Below are positions 1 through 8,391 of a stretch of DNA of 64,000 bases, in pieces. Positions within the stretch are counted from its first letter, which is position 1. Each line of letters begins with the position of its first letter. Source of the stretch: Roseimaritima ulvae. Its GTDB lineage: Bacteria; Planctomycetota; Planctomycetia; Pirellulales; Pirellulaceae. The notes beneath the pieces were generated by a model that had not been told where the DNA came from, ran no database searches, and saw only the letters and a program-made list of their open reading frames with translations. A program made the translations under genes and the position numbers. The DNA is taken from assembly GCF_008065135.1 (NCBI RefSeq), contig NZ_CP042914.1, forward strand, positions 6,615,404 through 6,679,403, read 5' to 3'.

Positions 1-867
1 CGGTGCGCCGTTGCAGACCTCGATCTGCTTTTCGATGTTCATCTGAATTTGATGCATCGGAATATGCCCCGGGCCTTCCACCATCACCTGGGTGCCGTTG
101 GCCTGACCGCGAGCGGTCAATTCGCCCAACACATCCAGCTCAGCGAACTGCGCCGCGTCCGAAGCGTCGGCGATCGAACCGGGACGCATGCCGTCGCCCA
201 ACGACCAGGTGACGTCATACTCACGCATGATGTCGCAAAGGTCGTCGAAGGAATCATACAACGGGTTTTGTTTGTTGTGCGACATCATCCATTTGGCGAT
301 CAGCGAACCACCGCGGCTGACGATGCCCGTGACCCGATTAACGCTCAGGTGCAAGTGCTCCAGCTTGATGCCGCAGTGCACCGTCATGTAGTCGACACCC
401 TGCTTGGCCTGATGTTCGACCATGTCCAGAAAGTGCTGCGGACGCATATCTTCGATGTTGCCGCCCAGCTCTTCCAGCATCTGATAAATCGGCACCGTAC
501 CGATCGGCACCGGACTGGCGGCGATGATCTGCTTGCGGATGTTGTCAATATCCTTGCCCGTCGACAAATCCATCACGGTGTCGGCACCGTAGTGCACCGC
601 GGTGTGCAGCTTGTCCAGCTCTTCCTGCACGTTGCTGGTCACGGCGCTATTGCCGATGTTGGCGTTGATTTTGCATTTGGAAGCGATCCCGATGGCCATC
701 GGTTCCAATACGCCTTTGAGATGTTCGGTGTTGGCGGGGATCACCATGCGGCCGGCGGCGACTTCGTCCCGAATGGTTTCCACCGGCAGGTCTTCGCGTT
801 TGGCGACGAATTCCATTTCCGGGGTGATTTCGCCCTGACGAGCCGACAGAATTTGCGTCTTGGCCAT
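1..867 (-). CDS. thiC: Phosphomethylpyrimidine synthase ThiC (partial, C-terminus outside window)
   Basis: ThiC is the radical-SAM enzyme that rearranges aminoimidazole ribotide into the hydroxymethylpyrimidine phosphate moiety of thiamine. Read on the minus strand, the frame begins [18 protein letters not shown] and continues through hallmark ThiC stretches: [11 protein letters not shown], the [13 protein letters not shown] segment, [18 protein letters not shown], the [13 protein letters not shown] segment and [10 protein letters not shown]. The frame is open to the window edge, so about 289 N-terminal and central codons are present. The C-terminal CxxxCxxC Fe-S cluster motif would lie outside. 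The start is the ATG at 867. The upstream region was searched by eye for a THI-box (TPP riboswitch) and none was convincing. Identification by family resemblance is secure. Confidence 0.95.
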   Translation of the reverse strand, partial: MAKTQILSARQGEITPEMEFVAKREDLPVETIRDEVAAGRMVIPANTEHLKGVLEPMAIGIASKCKINANIGNSAVTSNVQEELDKLHTAVHYGADTVMDLSTGKDIDNIRKQIIAASPVPIGTVPIYQMLEELGGNIEDMRPQHFLDMVEHQAKQGVDYMTVHCGIKLEHLHLSVNRVTGIVSRGGSLIAKWMMSHNKQNPLYDSFDDLCDIMREYDVTWSLGDGMRPGSIADASDAAQFAELDVLGELTARGQANGTQVMVEGPGHIPMHQIQMNIEKQIEVCNGAP

Positions 868-1012
868 TGATCTTTACTCCAATCGCAAACCGCCCTCCGC
901 ACCGCTGCGGCAAGGTTTGTTGCGGGTCTGTTGTACATTTCGGATACAGCTACGCTGGGAATCCACCTGTTGTATACCAGACGGAGCGATCCGAGTAGTG
1001 GCAACAAACCGG

Positions 1013-2452
1013 CTACAAGGTCTTCAGATACTCCAAAACGGCCGTTTTTTCGGCTTCGCTCAGCTGATCTGGGTAGTCATGCCCGGCGTTGCTTTTTCCC
1101 CGCCGGCGGGTATCGAAGTACTGTCTGCGGACGGCAATATCAGGTTCATCCAGCGGAACCCGGTCCACCGTTTCAATGCGGAAGCCCACCTTTTCGGTGT
1201 CCATCGCCTCCTCCGTACGCCGCCACACGGTGGGCCGCTGCTCGGGATGCAACAGATGCCACAAAGTGGGCACGCTGCCATTGTGAAGATACGGCGGGCT
1301 GGCCCACACGCCGTCCAGGGGCGGAGCCACGTAGCCATCGGGATCGACCACGGTCTGCTGACGATCCGCTTCTGCCCCATGAGCAAACCAACTGTCGGCG
1401 TACCGCTGCCGGCCGGCCGCCGACAGAGCTTGCAGCCGCACCGGGTCGGTGCCCAAATCCGACAACGGCACGCGCTCGTTCGGATAAGTCTCCTCTCCCC
1501 CGCCGCGCAGCGAATCGCGGGGGAGAGGATTCAGCCGATCAGGATACGTCCCATGGCAGCGGGCACAGTTGTCGGCAAACACGGCCTGCCCACGCTCGGC
1601 CAAAGCTTCGTCCAGCGGCCCCTCATAGCGAGGAGCTTGCAGGGACATCAGATAGTCGTACACCTGTCGGAAATCCGGTTCCCACTCCCGAAACTTTTCC
1701 GGCCCGTTTTCTTCGACCAGCATGAACTGCATCAATCCGCGATGGCCCCGCTCGGCGAACCCATCGATATAGATGTTGGGCCGTTTGTGGAAATGCCACC
1801 AGGGCGGCGCATCCAGATCGTGGTGCACGACTTTGGGAGGCGGAGCATTAACGATATTGAGTTCGGCATCGCGATAGTTCATCAAAGCTACACCGAACAC
1901 CACAGCATTGGTGGTGCCGTGCGTGGTGCCGAGCGGAATCACCAACGATCCGAGATCCATGCGGGTCAGGGGTTTGCCGAGCCGCAGTTTGGTCCGCCGC
2001 AACTCTTCGGTCATCGTCTGCAGCGCGAATCGATTGTTCGGCGCTCCCGGTGTCGGCCGCCCATACACGCTGCCGCCGTGACAGGAAAAACAATTCATCG
2101 TCCAGTTGCCGGCCTCGTCGACCACGTACTGCAAGGGACGGCCGGAGTCATCACCGGGGCGTGTGGTTAAGCCATAACGTTCGAAGGCCATCCGCCGACG
2201 TTCCGCGGCACTGGCCTTCGCCGCCACCTCGCGCAGCGGCCGCGGCCAAGACTGCCAGACGTCATCAAAAGTAGCTTGGTCAAAGTCCGGCGGCAGGTAC
2301 GCTTTTTCGGTCAGTAGCCGATACCCCGGATGCGGCTCAGGCGGTGCCGCAACCGCGTCCAAATTACAGACCAACACCAGAGCCCCGACGCAGCACAGCC
2401 ATAAAGGGCCCCAGGGCCTACAGCAGAACATCCACGTATCGTTGTTTTGCAT
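1013..2452 (-). CDS. Secreted di-haem cytochrome c (cytochrome c peroxidase/oxidoreductase-like)
   Basis: A 479-residue exported c-type cytochrome. The N-terminus has a hydrophobic segment (about residues 8-36) followed by an Ala-rich cleavage-like site, so it is likely periplasmic or membrane-anchored. Two CxxCH haem-binding motifs are visible, CFSCH at residues 121-125 and CARCH near residue 297. Near the C-terminus the motif PPYLHNGSVPTLWHLL is typical of planctomycete cytochromes related to di-haem peroxidases. I chose the ATG at 2452 because it gives a signal peptide directly. The frame stays open to 2668, but that extension runs through a repeat-containing intergenic region and looks non-coding. 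Substrate and partners cannot be read from the sequence. Confidence 0.85.
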   Translation of the reverse strand: MQNNDTWMFCCRPWGPLWLCCVGALVLVCNLDAVAAPPEPHPGYRLLTEKAYLPPDFDQATFDDVWQSWPRPLREVAAKASAAERRRMAFERYGLTTRPGDDSGRPLQYVVDEAGNWTMNCFSCHGGSVYGRPTPGAPNNRFALQTMTEELRRTKLRLGKPLTRMDLGSLVIPLGTTHGTTNAVVFGVALMNYRDAELNIVNAPPPKVVHHDLDAPPWWHFHKRPNIYIDGFAERGHRGLMQFMLVEENGPEKFREWEPDFRQVYDYLMSLQAPRYEGPLDEALAERGQAVFADNCARCHGTYPDRLNPLPRDSLRGGGEETYPNERVPLSDLGTDPVRLQALSAAGRQRYADSWFAHGAEADRQQTVVDPDGYVAPPLDGVWASPPYLHNGSVPTLWHLLHPEQRPTVWRRTEEAMDTEKVGFRIETVDRVPLDEPDIAVRRQYFDTRRRGKSNAGHDYPDQLSEAEKTAVLEYLKTL

Positions 2453-2505
2453 AACCTCGCTCACCGGTAACAAGACGCCCCGGTATAGTTTACCCACTAG
2501 CCAAC

Positions 2506-2554
2506 CGCGCTGGAGTCCAGGCGTGAGCCGCGCTGGAGTCCAGGCTTCAGCCGC
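2506..2554. repeat. Two tandem copies of the CTGGAGTCCAGGC dispersed palindrome
   Basis: The unit GCGCTGGAGTCCAGGC occurs twice about 22 bp apart, each followed by a GAGCCG or CAGCCG tail. The core GGAGTCC is palindromic. A further copy lies at 20625-20648, where it forms the 3' end of a gene. The copies here lie in the upstream region of the cytochrome gene. Confidence 0.75.
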
Positions 2555-2669
2555 CCAAGCGCAAACCCCATCACCCCCATTCCCCCAAACGTCTCCTCCA
2601 CGCCCCATCTCCAACGAATGCGGCTCACCGCCCAACGGCGAACTTCCGACCTGGGGGAATGACGACAAG

Positions 2670-3693
2670 TTATTTCCCGCAGACCGCGGCGAGTCGATCG
2701 AGCGGGCTGGTGACGGCCAATCCCGGACGATTCATTACGTGCGTATAGATCATCGTGGTTTTCACATCCTTATGCCCCAGCAATTCCTGCACGGTACGGA
2801 TATCCGCGCCGTCTTCCAGCATGTGCGTGGCAAAGCTATGACGCAGGGTATGAGGCACGGCGGGCTTTTGGATGTCGGTCAAACGTAAAGCTTTTTTGAA
2901 TCCTTCACAGAAGGTGGCTTCGTGGACGTGATGCCGACGAACCACCCCGCTCCGATTATCACGCGAACGACGGCAAGCCGGGAACACATATTGCCAGCAC
3001 GTTTGACGGTCCGCGTGGGGATATTTCCGCGCCAGCGCATAGGGTAGATAGACATTCCCGAAGCCTTCGTCTAAGTCGTGTTCATGGAGCACACGAGCGG
3101 AAGCGATTTGCTGCTGCAAACACTTCACCGGTCATCGCCAGTTCCGTCAGAAACTCAGCGATTTCCGATTCACCGTAATTCTCCAGATACTCGTCATCAG
3201 CGTGTCGCACCAACCGCTTGATCCAACCGACATAAGTGTCTTCCGTACTTTTGGGATGTCGTATTACCCGCATCCGTTCCCGGAACCGGCGGACCGCGTC
3301 CGGTTCGGCAGGATCGATCCGCCCCGGATTCCCTTCCCCTAATACCAACGTTGATTGCCCTTCGGGCTGGGTCCCCAACTCAAGTTGTTCCCACCGAGCG
3401 ATCTCCTCCAATTTTCCCCGGATAAAAGCAAAATCCAAGACTTGCTTGCCCAGTACCTGCAACTGGTAAGCCTCGATCGCACGAGCCGCCTGCAGTCGCT
3501 GCCACGCGGGAAAACGGTTATCGCGCAGCGACTGTAGGAAGCTGACCACGCGGTCCTGAGAAATCTCCAATTGGCGATCTGGATCCAAACGGTGATGACG
3601 ACAATAGCCGTCGAGCCACCTCGGGAACCATTCCACATCCGCTTTACGAATTCCCGAACGCTGCAAGCGCCGCTTGAATCTCGACACAGACAT
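2670..3693 (-). pseudogene. intI: Integron-type tyrosine recombinase (IntI), broken by an internal deletion
   Basis: Two minus-strand fragments belong to one integron integrase. The N-terminal fragment (3693 to about 3120) has a good start: an ATG preceded by a G-rich Shine-Dalgarno. It carries an extra N-terminal SAM-like domain of about 125 residues before the usual KSTEDTYVGWIKRLVRHAD core-binding segment. The C-terminal fragment (about 3115-2670) has the IntI signature [15 protein letters not shown], the RSGVVRRHH segment, the catalytic [10 protein letters not shown] (His and second Arg) and the tyrosine in TTMIYTHV. Between them the family normally has about 100 residues with the first catalytic Arg and a Lys. 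These are absent, and the two halves are in different frames. The product should be inactive. The N-terminal extension resembles planctomycete integrases. A sequencing or assembly error cannot be excluded, but a missing 100-codon block is not a simple base error. Confidence 0.85.
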
Positions 3694-3804
3694 AGCCCCC
3701 CCTCGAGACAAAGAACATTTGAACACCACGCATCGTTTGTACAGAAACCAGGGGGTTTGGCAAGCATTTTTTCAAAAAACCAAGCCGCCCTATCGGGGGG
3801 AGCC

Positions 3805-3890
3805 GATTATTCCCGGATCATCCGGGGTATAATCCGCTTCCGCCCCAGACGATCCGGGCCGTAAATGTTTTCCACCCCGGACCGTCCGGG
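3805..3890 (+). promoter_or_regulatory. AIPR promoter with three phased 15-bp palindromes (candidate operators)
   Basis: Three copies of an inverted repeat with consensus CCCGGAnnnTCCGGG lie at 3812-3826 (perfect arms), 3844-3858 (one arm degenerate) and 3876-3890. Their centres at 3819, 3851 and 3883 are exactly 32 bp apart, about three helical turns. A perfect TATAAT hexamer lies at 3828-3833. The first palindrome therefore occupies the spacer between that -10 and the -35 position (3805-3810, poor match GATTAT). The other two follow the predicted start of transcription and end 33 bp before the AIPR ATG. This layout is what a repressor or MerR-like operator would look like. Because the region also lies between intI and the first divergent gene, where attI sits in integrons, integrase-binding repeats are an alternative. 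Confidence 0.55.
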
Positions 3891-3923
3891 CATATTTAAG
3901 TAGTTATCACGCAAGGAAACACT

Positions 3924-5633
3924 ATGGCAAAAAACGACGTTGTATTATTAGATAGCATCGTCGAGAAATGCAGACCTCAGTTCGGTGCCGAGTTGGACGA
4001 CGGTGAGCTTTTTGAGTTATTTTCATTTGACCAAATATTAAAGGACTATGAACCATCATTTGAAGACCTTGAGGCTGGATGGACTGATGGAGGAAATGAC
4101 GGTGGCCTTGACGGATTCTTCATTTACATTGACGACCAAATTGCAACCGGAGATTCGGTACACCTTGCGTCGAAGCGTCAGCCCGAAATAGATGTCCACG
4201 TTCTGTCAGTCAAAAGAGCGGCAAAATTCCAACAACAGCCTATTGATACATTAATTTCCTCATTGGCAGAATTACTGGACCTGTCAATTGACAATGACAA
4301 TTTAAGTTACCCGTACAATTCAGATGTAATTTCACAACGTGATCTTTTCACATCAAATTATGTAGCATTGGCTGACCGCCAGCCCTCTCTCAATATAACG
4401 GTTCACTATTGCAGTCGAGGCGATGCATCGAACATTGCCACCAATCTAAGAGGGCGAGCAGATACTCTCATTGAAACTCTTGAAGGCCTCTTTAGTCACT
4501 CGACTTTGCGGTTCCGTTTCGTTGGAGCAACCGAACTTTTGGAGTCAGCGCGTAAGCAGAGAGATTTCACATTACGCCTGCCATTTACGGAGAGCTACAT
4601 CTCGCGGGAAGGGCAAAACTATATTTTGCTTTGCCCGCTTTCAGGCTACAACAAGTTTATCTGTGACGGCGATGGAAACTTACGCCGCTACTTGTTTGAA
4701 TCAAACGTGCGAGCGTACCTTGGTGATGTGCAAATCAATCGTGACATTCAGGAGACGTTAAACCGAGGCCCGGGCTTGGGAAATGGGGATTTCTGGTGGT
4801 TAAACAACGGGATTACAATACTTGGAACTAAGGCTTCCGTTGCCGGAAAAGAACTCTGTGTGGAAAACGTTCAAATCGTAAACGGTTTGCAAACAACAGA
4901 GACCATCTATCGATATTTTCAAGGTTCCGTTACCGAAATCAACGACGAACGCGCTGTTCTCGTCAAGATCATCTTGGCAGCCGATCCAGAAACTAGGGCA
5001 AGGATAGTTAAGGCTACGAATTATCAAAACACCGTTGAATTGGCATCTCTCCGAGGTTTGGACAAAATCCAGCGCGACATCGAGCAGTTCCTGTTTGACA
5101 GAGGATGGTTTTATGACCGTCGGAAAAACGTCTATAAAAATGAAGGCCGCCCTGCCGAGCGAATTATATCCGTTTCGTACCTCGCGGGCGCTGTCCGCGC
5201 AATTGCACTCGGTGATCCAGCCAAATCCAGTCGGCAACGCTCAAAGAGTCTTCGAGATGATGAAACATACCATAAGACCTTTAATACGAATTGGGACCTT
5301 GACGTGTTTCTTTCTAGTCTCGAGATAATTCGAGCTGTTGAGAGTGTGATGCACTCCCGAAGGAAGCAACTTGATTCTCCACCAAGCACTTTCGTCCATT
5401 ACGTCGGCTTCGCTTACACCTGTGAACAGCTCGGCAAATTCCCATACCAGCCGGAAGATACGGTTGGAATTGCAGTGCCGAATGCGGAGGACGTGCAGAG
5501 GATTCGCAATGAATTAGAAGAGGCGTCCGAAGAGTTTCAAGGTCCGGGTCGAAAATACGCTGGTGTAAAACTGAGTAAGTCCTTTATTGACGAGTTCGTT
5601 AAGAACAAGTTTGCGACTGCACAGGACGCGTGA
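3924..5633 (+). CDS. AIPR-family protein (abortive phage-infection type)
   Basis: A 569-residue protein resembling the AIPR family (PF10592), which was named from abortive-infection phage-resistance proteins. The recognisable core is WWLNNGITIL at about residues 291-300, then the highly characteristic QIVNGLQTTETIY at about 315-327, followed by a long alpha/beta region. The N-terminal DGGNDGGLDGFF segment near residues 54-65 resembles a restriction-endonuclease-like acidic motif. The gene starts at an ATG with an AAGGAA Shine-Dalgarno. Its codons are conspicuously AT-rich (many TTA, AAT, ATA) compared with neighbours, indicating recent transfer. It is divergent from the broken integron integrase and is followed 26 bp after its stop by an insertion sequence. 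A role in phage defence is inferred from the family only. No partner gene is evident. Confidence 0.8.
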   Translation: MAKNDVVLLDSIVEKCRPQFGAELDDGELFELFSFDQILKDYEPSFEDLEAGWTDGGNDGGLDGFFIYIDDQIATGDSVHLASKRQPEIDVHVLSVKRAAKFQQQPIDTLISSLAELLDLSIDNDNLSYPYNSDVISQRDLFTSNYVALADRQPSLNITVHYCSRGDASNIATNLRGRADTLIETLEGLFSHSTLRFRFVGATELLESARKQRDFTLRLPFTESYISREGQNYILLCPLSGYNKFICDGDGNLRRYLFESNVRAYLGDVQINRDIQETLNRGPGLGNGDFWWLNNGITILGTKASVAGKELCVENVQIVNGLQTTETIYRYFQGSVTEINDERAVLVKIILAADPETRARIVKATNYQNTVELASLRGLDKIQRDIEQFLFDRGWFYDRRKNVYKNEGRPAERIISVSYLAGAVRAIALGDPAKSSRQRSKSLRDDETYHKTFNTNWDLDVFLSSLEIIRAVESVMHSRRKQLDSPPSTFVHYVGFAYTCEQLGKFPYQPEDTVGIAVPNAEDVQRIRNELEEASEEFQGPGRKYAGVKLSKSFIDEFVKNKFATAQDA

Positions 5634-5659
5634 TAACCAATAAGGATTTGAGAGGAATT

Positions 5660-5690
5660 AAGGGGTCAGGCCTGAATGGCACGGACTTAA
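5660..5690 (+). repeat. Left terminal inverted repeat of IS4-family element
   Basis: A 31-bp sequence beginning AAGGGGTCAGGCCTG. It is the exact reverse complement of 7240-7270, and flanking bases on both sides mismatch, which fixes the repeat length. Confidence 0.9.
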
Positions 5691-5850
5691 GGCAGAGGGA
5701 CTACATGTAGTGGCGTCGCGGAATTGCTGTCACTACCTACAGTGACAGCAAAGCCGAATTGCATCTGGCATACCAAATTCAGTTGAAATCACAGCGAGCC
5801 CCCGCTGGAATGGTGTTATCTAAGCATCAAACTCCAAAGGAGAACTCGCC

Positions 5851-7236
5851 GTGAACGATCAGTCTACCGATTCCGACTTCGTTGTTCAAAGCAATCTTCA
5901 GCGTGCCTCGTCACTGGTGCTTGACTTGCTCTTGCCGCATAAGAATGTTGCGTTGATTTGCGCTGATCTCCAGTACAAGTATCGCAATCGGATCTACAAC
6001 CCGATGGTCACGGTCTGGCTGTTTATCACCCAGGTGATTTCCGCAGACCACAGCTGCCAACAGACGCTCACCCGATTCAATGCGTGGCGTGTCGCCAAAG
6101 GACTGCGACGAGTTAGCAGTGCGACCAAAGCGTACTGCACCGCACGTAGCAAACTCCCTGAACAACTCTTTGCACGCGTATTGGAGTGGACCTCGCAGCA
6201 ATGTGAAGAAGCGACGAATTCAGCTTGGCTCTTCAAGGGACGTGTGGTCGATATGGTTGACGGCTGGACCGTGACGATGGCGGACACGCCAGAGAACCAA
6301 AAGGAGTACCCACAACAGAAGAGCCAGAAACCCGGATGCGGTTTTCCAATCGCAAGGATGATCGGTTTATTTTCTTTGCCAACGGGTGCTATCCAATTCA
6401 ATGCGTTAGCACCGTACCAAGGAAAGCAGACAGGCGAGACTTCGTTGTTGCGAACGGTTTTAGACCGCATTTCCCGGGGCCGAATCCTCTTGGCCGATCG
6501 TTACTACGCGACGTTTTGGCTGCTGGCGTTAGGAGAAACACGGGGCATCGACTTGGTCGCGCGAGCGCATCAACTCCGTAAAATCGACTTCCGCAAAGGC
6601 CTGAAGCTTGGCTATTTGGATCAATTAGTTGTCTACCATAAACCACAGCGTCCTGCGTGGATGGACCAGGACGAATATGATGCCCTTCCGAACCTGATTT
6701 TTGTGCGTCACCTGAAATACAAGGTTCATCAGAAAGGCTTTCGCAGCAGAGAGATTGTTTTAGCGACGACGCTGCTAGATGCTGAGCTCTACACTGCGGA
6801 AGAGTTGGCAGAGCTGTATCGGAAAAGATGGCAGGTGGAGCTTCATATCCGTAGCTTGAAAACGCAGATGCAGATGGAACATCTCCGGTGCAAAAGCCCT
6901 CAAATGGTTCGCAAAGAAATCCACTGCCATATGATTGGATTCAATCTGGTTCGCGCGGCGATGCTCGCGTCTGCTTTGAAACACGGACTATGCCCGACGA
7001 CCCTAAGCTTTAAAGGAGCGATGCAGGCGCTGGAGGAATTTGCAGCTTGCTTGCGTCTTCGCTCTGGAAGGTCTGTACAGCAGTGGGACAACTTGCTTGA
7101 AACCATTTCGGAGCTTTCCGTTGGAGACCGACCAGGGCGCAAAGAAGAACGCGTGATCAAACGCCGACCGAAGAACTACAAGCTAATGAAAACCCCGCGA
7201 AACCCGAACCGAAACCGTTATGCGACAGCAGCTTAG
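5851..7236 (+). CDS. IS4-family DDE transposase
   Basis: A 461-residue transposase inside perfect inverted repeats. The first catalytic Asp lies in VVDMVDGWTVTM (residues 133-144), the second in RILLADRYY (Asp216). The IS4 YREK signature is intact in YRKRWQVELHIRSLK: Tyr323, Arg326, Glu330, Lys337. The C-terminal basic tail is intact and the stop sits at the inner edge of the right repeat, so the protein looks full length and active. The start used here is a GTG at 5851, preceded by the Shine-Dalgarno AAAGGAGAA. The IS sits immediately downstream of the AIPR gene in the same orientation. Confidence 0.93.
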   Translation: MNDQSTDSDFVVQSNLQRASSLVLDLLLPHKNVALICADLQYKYRNRIYNPMVTVWLFITQVISADHSCQQTLTRFNAWRVAKGLRRVSSATKAYCTARSKLPEQLFARVLEWTSQQCEEATNSAWLFKGRVVDMVDGWTVTMADTPENQKEYPQQKSQKPGCGFPIARMIGLFSLPTGAIQFNALAPYQGKQTGETSLLRTVLDRISRGRILLADRYYATFWLLALGETRGIDLVARAHQLRKIDFRKGLKLGYLDQLVVYHKPQRPAWMDQDEYDALPNLIFVRHLKYKVHQKGFRSREIVLATTLLDAELYTAEELAELYRKRWQVELHIRSLKTQMQMEHLRCKSPQMVRKEIHCHMIGFNLVRAAMLASALKHGLCPTTLSFKGAMQALEEFAACLRLRSGRSVQQWDNLLETISELSVGDRPGRKEERVIKRRPKNYKLMKTPRNPNRNRYATAA

Positions 7237-7239
7237 GAA

Positions 7240-7270
7240 TTAAGTCCGTGCCATTCAGGCCTGACCCCTT
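7240..7270 (-). repeat. Right terminal inverted repeat of IS4-family element
   Basis: A 31-bp sequence ending GGCCTGACCCCTT. It is the exact inverse of 5660-5690 and abuts the end of the transposase gene. Confidence 0.9.
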
Positions 7271-7297
7271 TGTTGGTCGACGCGATGACGGATCTCT

Positions 7298-7368
7298 AAC
7301 CACGAAGGGCACGAACCACACGAAATTTACATTCACGTACTTTCGTGTCTTTCGGCGTTTTCGTGGTT
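7298..7368. repeat. CCACGAA-type intergenic inverted repeat (copy 1)
   Basis: Begins AACCACGAAGGGCACGAACC and ends with TTTCGTGTCTTTCGG and TTTTCGTGGTT, so the arms are complementary. A related but diverged copy lies at 10383-10462. The two copies sit on either side of the cassette-like genes of the island. Confidence 0.6.
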
Positions 7369-7487
7369 CTTCTTCTGGTTAAGTTCTCTTTGGATCTTGC
7401 TGTCTGTGGTTGCCTGAACCTACGCGTTCACCGACCGAGATTGGCATTCCGTCTGCCCGGCAAATAACTTCCACTTGGCAACGGCTT

Positions 7488-7800
7488 GCTGTTGCTGCAG
7501 GAGGCTTGCGGTGATGGACCGGAAGATTGGACGACCGGAAAATTTTGCCTGCCGTCGTCATCTAATCTTCCGGTCGTCCAATCTTCCGGTCGCCAAATTG
7601 CGCAGCAGTGGACCATGATCGAACGTTCGTGCTCGACGTAGCAGGTTTTGTACAGTACAGCAAGCACTTCTTTCAAACAGCATTGAAGCGCAGTCGACGT
7701 CATCGATTTGCCGGCGGTTTCTGTGGCCGATATGATTTGGGATGGAGCAGCTTGGCTGGTGGGTGATGGCGATACTCTGCTCGCCTACCATCTAACCTGT
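7488..7800. repeat. Repeat block A, about 300 bp, homologous to block B at 8392-8740
   Basis: This stretch between the IS and the TIGR03067 gene has no supported gene. It matches 8392-8740 over most of its length, with shared segments ATGGACCGGAAGATTGGACG, CATGATCGAACGTTCGTGCT and GTCATCGATTTGCCGG in the same order. Inside it a perfect 23-bp inverted repeat (7517-7539 with 7569-7591) can form a long hairpin with a 29-nt loop. The block ends about 78 bp before the start codon of the downstream gene. Block B stands in the same position relative to the FAD monooxygenase. Confidence 0.75.
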
Positions 7801-7877
7801 ACCGTTCTACATCCGTAGGCTAGCCCACGCGATTTCGACTTCGATCTTTTCAAGCTTTCAAACAAGCGGAGAATTCC

Positions 7878-8372
7878 ATGCGACTCGATGTTCTCGGAAT
7901 CGTCCTTATCTTTTCCTTGTGCGTTGCTGTCAACGCTCGCGCGGACAAGCCCCAACAATCGAATCGTCATGATTCGCAACTCGATGGTGTTTGGGTTCTG
8001 AAGTCGATTGAGACCGGCGGAAGCATCGTAGACGGTGATGGCATGCCGGAGCGAATGCTGGGCACGACACGAACGATCGATGGAACTCAAATGATCCTCT
8101 CGCGTGGTGGCGGAACGCGCCAAATGACACTGACCATTGCCGTGGATACCAGCGGGAAGCCGAAACAGATGGACATTTCAGCCGAACGGAATGGAAAAAC
8201 GCGAGTGGTAAAGTGCATCTACGAAATCAAGAAGGGTACGCTGCGGTTAGCGGAAAACGCCACCGAAAGACCAGAATCCTTTAAGACAGACAGGTCGACT
8301 CGTACGATGGTCACGACGTACACGAGAAAAAATGAACGTCCCGGCACGCAGTCTGAAGACTCCGAACCTTGA
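7878..8372 (+). CDS. Secreted TIGR03067-domain protein
   Basis: A 164-residue protein with a clear signal peptide (MRLDVLGIVLIFSLCVAVNARA). The mature part matches the TIGR03067 pattern common in planctomycetes: LDGVWVLKSIE after the leader, KPKQMDISAERNGKTR in the middle, IYEIKKGTLRLAEN, then RPESFKTDRSTRTMVTTYTR at the end. The family is lipocalin-like and of unknown function. The start is an ATG at 7878 with a GCGGAGAA Shine-Dalgarno. The gene stands alone between two homologous repeat blocks, like a gene cassette. Confidence 0.8.
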   Translation: MRLDVLGIVLIFSLCVAVNARADKPQQSNRHDSQLDGVWVLKSIETGGSIVDGDGMPERMLGTTRTIDGTQMILSRGGGTRQMTLTIAVDTSGKPKQMDISAERNGKTRVVKCIYEIKKGTLRLAENATERPESFKTDRSTRTMVTTYTRKNERPGTQSEDSEP

Positions 8373-8391
8373 CATGCAACGTAGGACAGTT

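Larger units (their letters stand above)
5660..7270 (+). mobile_element. IS4-family insertion sequence, complete, 1611 bp
   Basis: The element is bounded by perfect 31-bp terminal inverted repeats (5660-5690 and 7240-7270) and contains one transposase gene. The right repeat starts immediately after the transposase stop codon. About 160 bp of non-coding sequence separate the left repeat from the transposase start. I see no direct target duplication of 8-12 bp in the flanks. Either the true ends are slightly displaced, or flanking sequence was lost after insertion. Confidence 0.85.

Noticed and set aside
868-1012. TPP riboswitch upstream of thiC
   Set aside because: I looked for the CTGAGA and ACC...TGATCTGG-like boxes on the minus strand. 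Only a CTGGTATAC stretch and a duplicated CTGTTGTA were seen, which do not form the riboswitch core.
860-2170. Plus-strand 436-residue frame
   Set aside because: It is antisense to the di-haem cytochrome and has shadow-type composition (Arg/Pro/His-rich).
3805-3890. Mini CRISPR array
   Set aside because: Repeat-spacer regularity (15 bp repeats, 17 bp between) is too short, the repeats are palindromic and imperfect, there are only three, and no cas genes are present.
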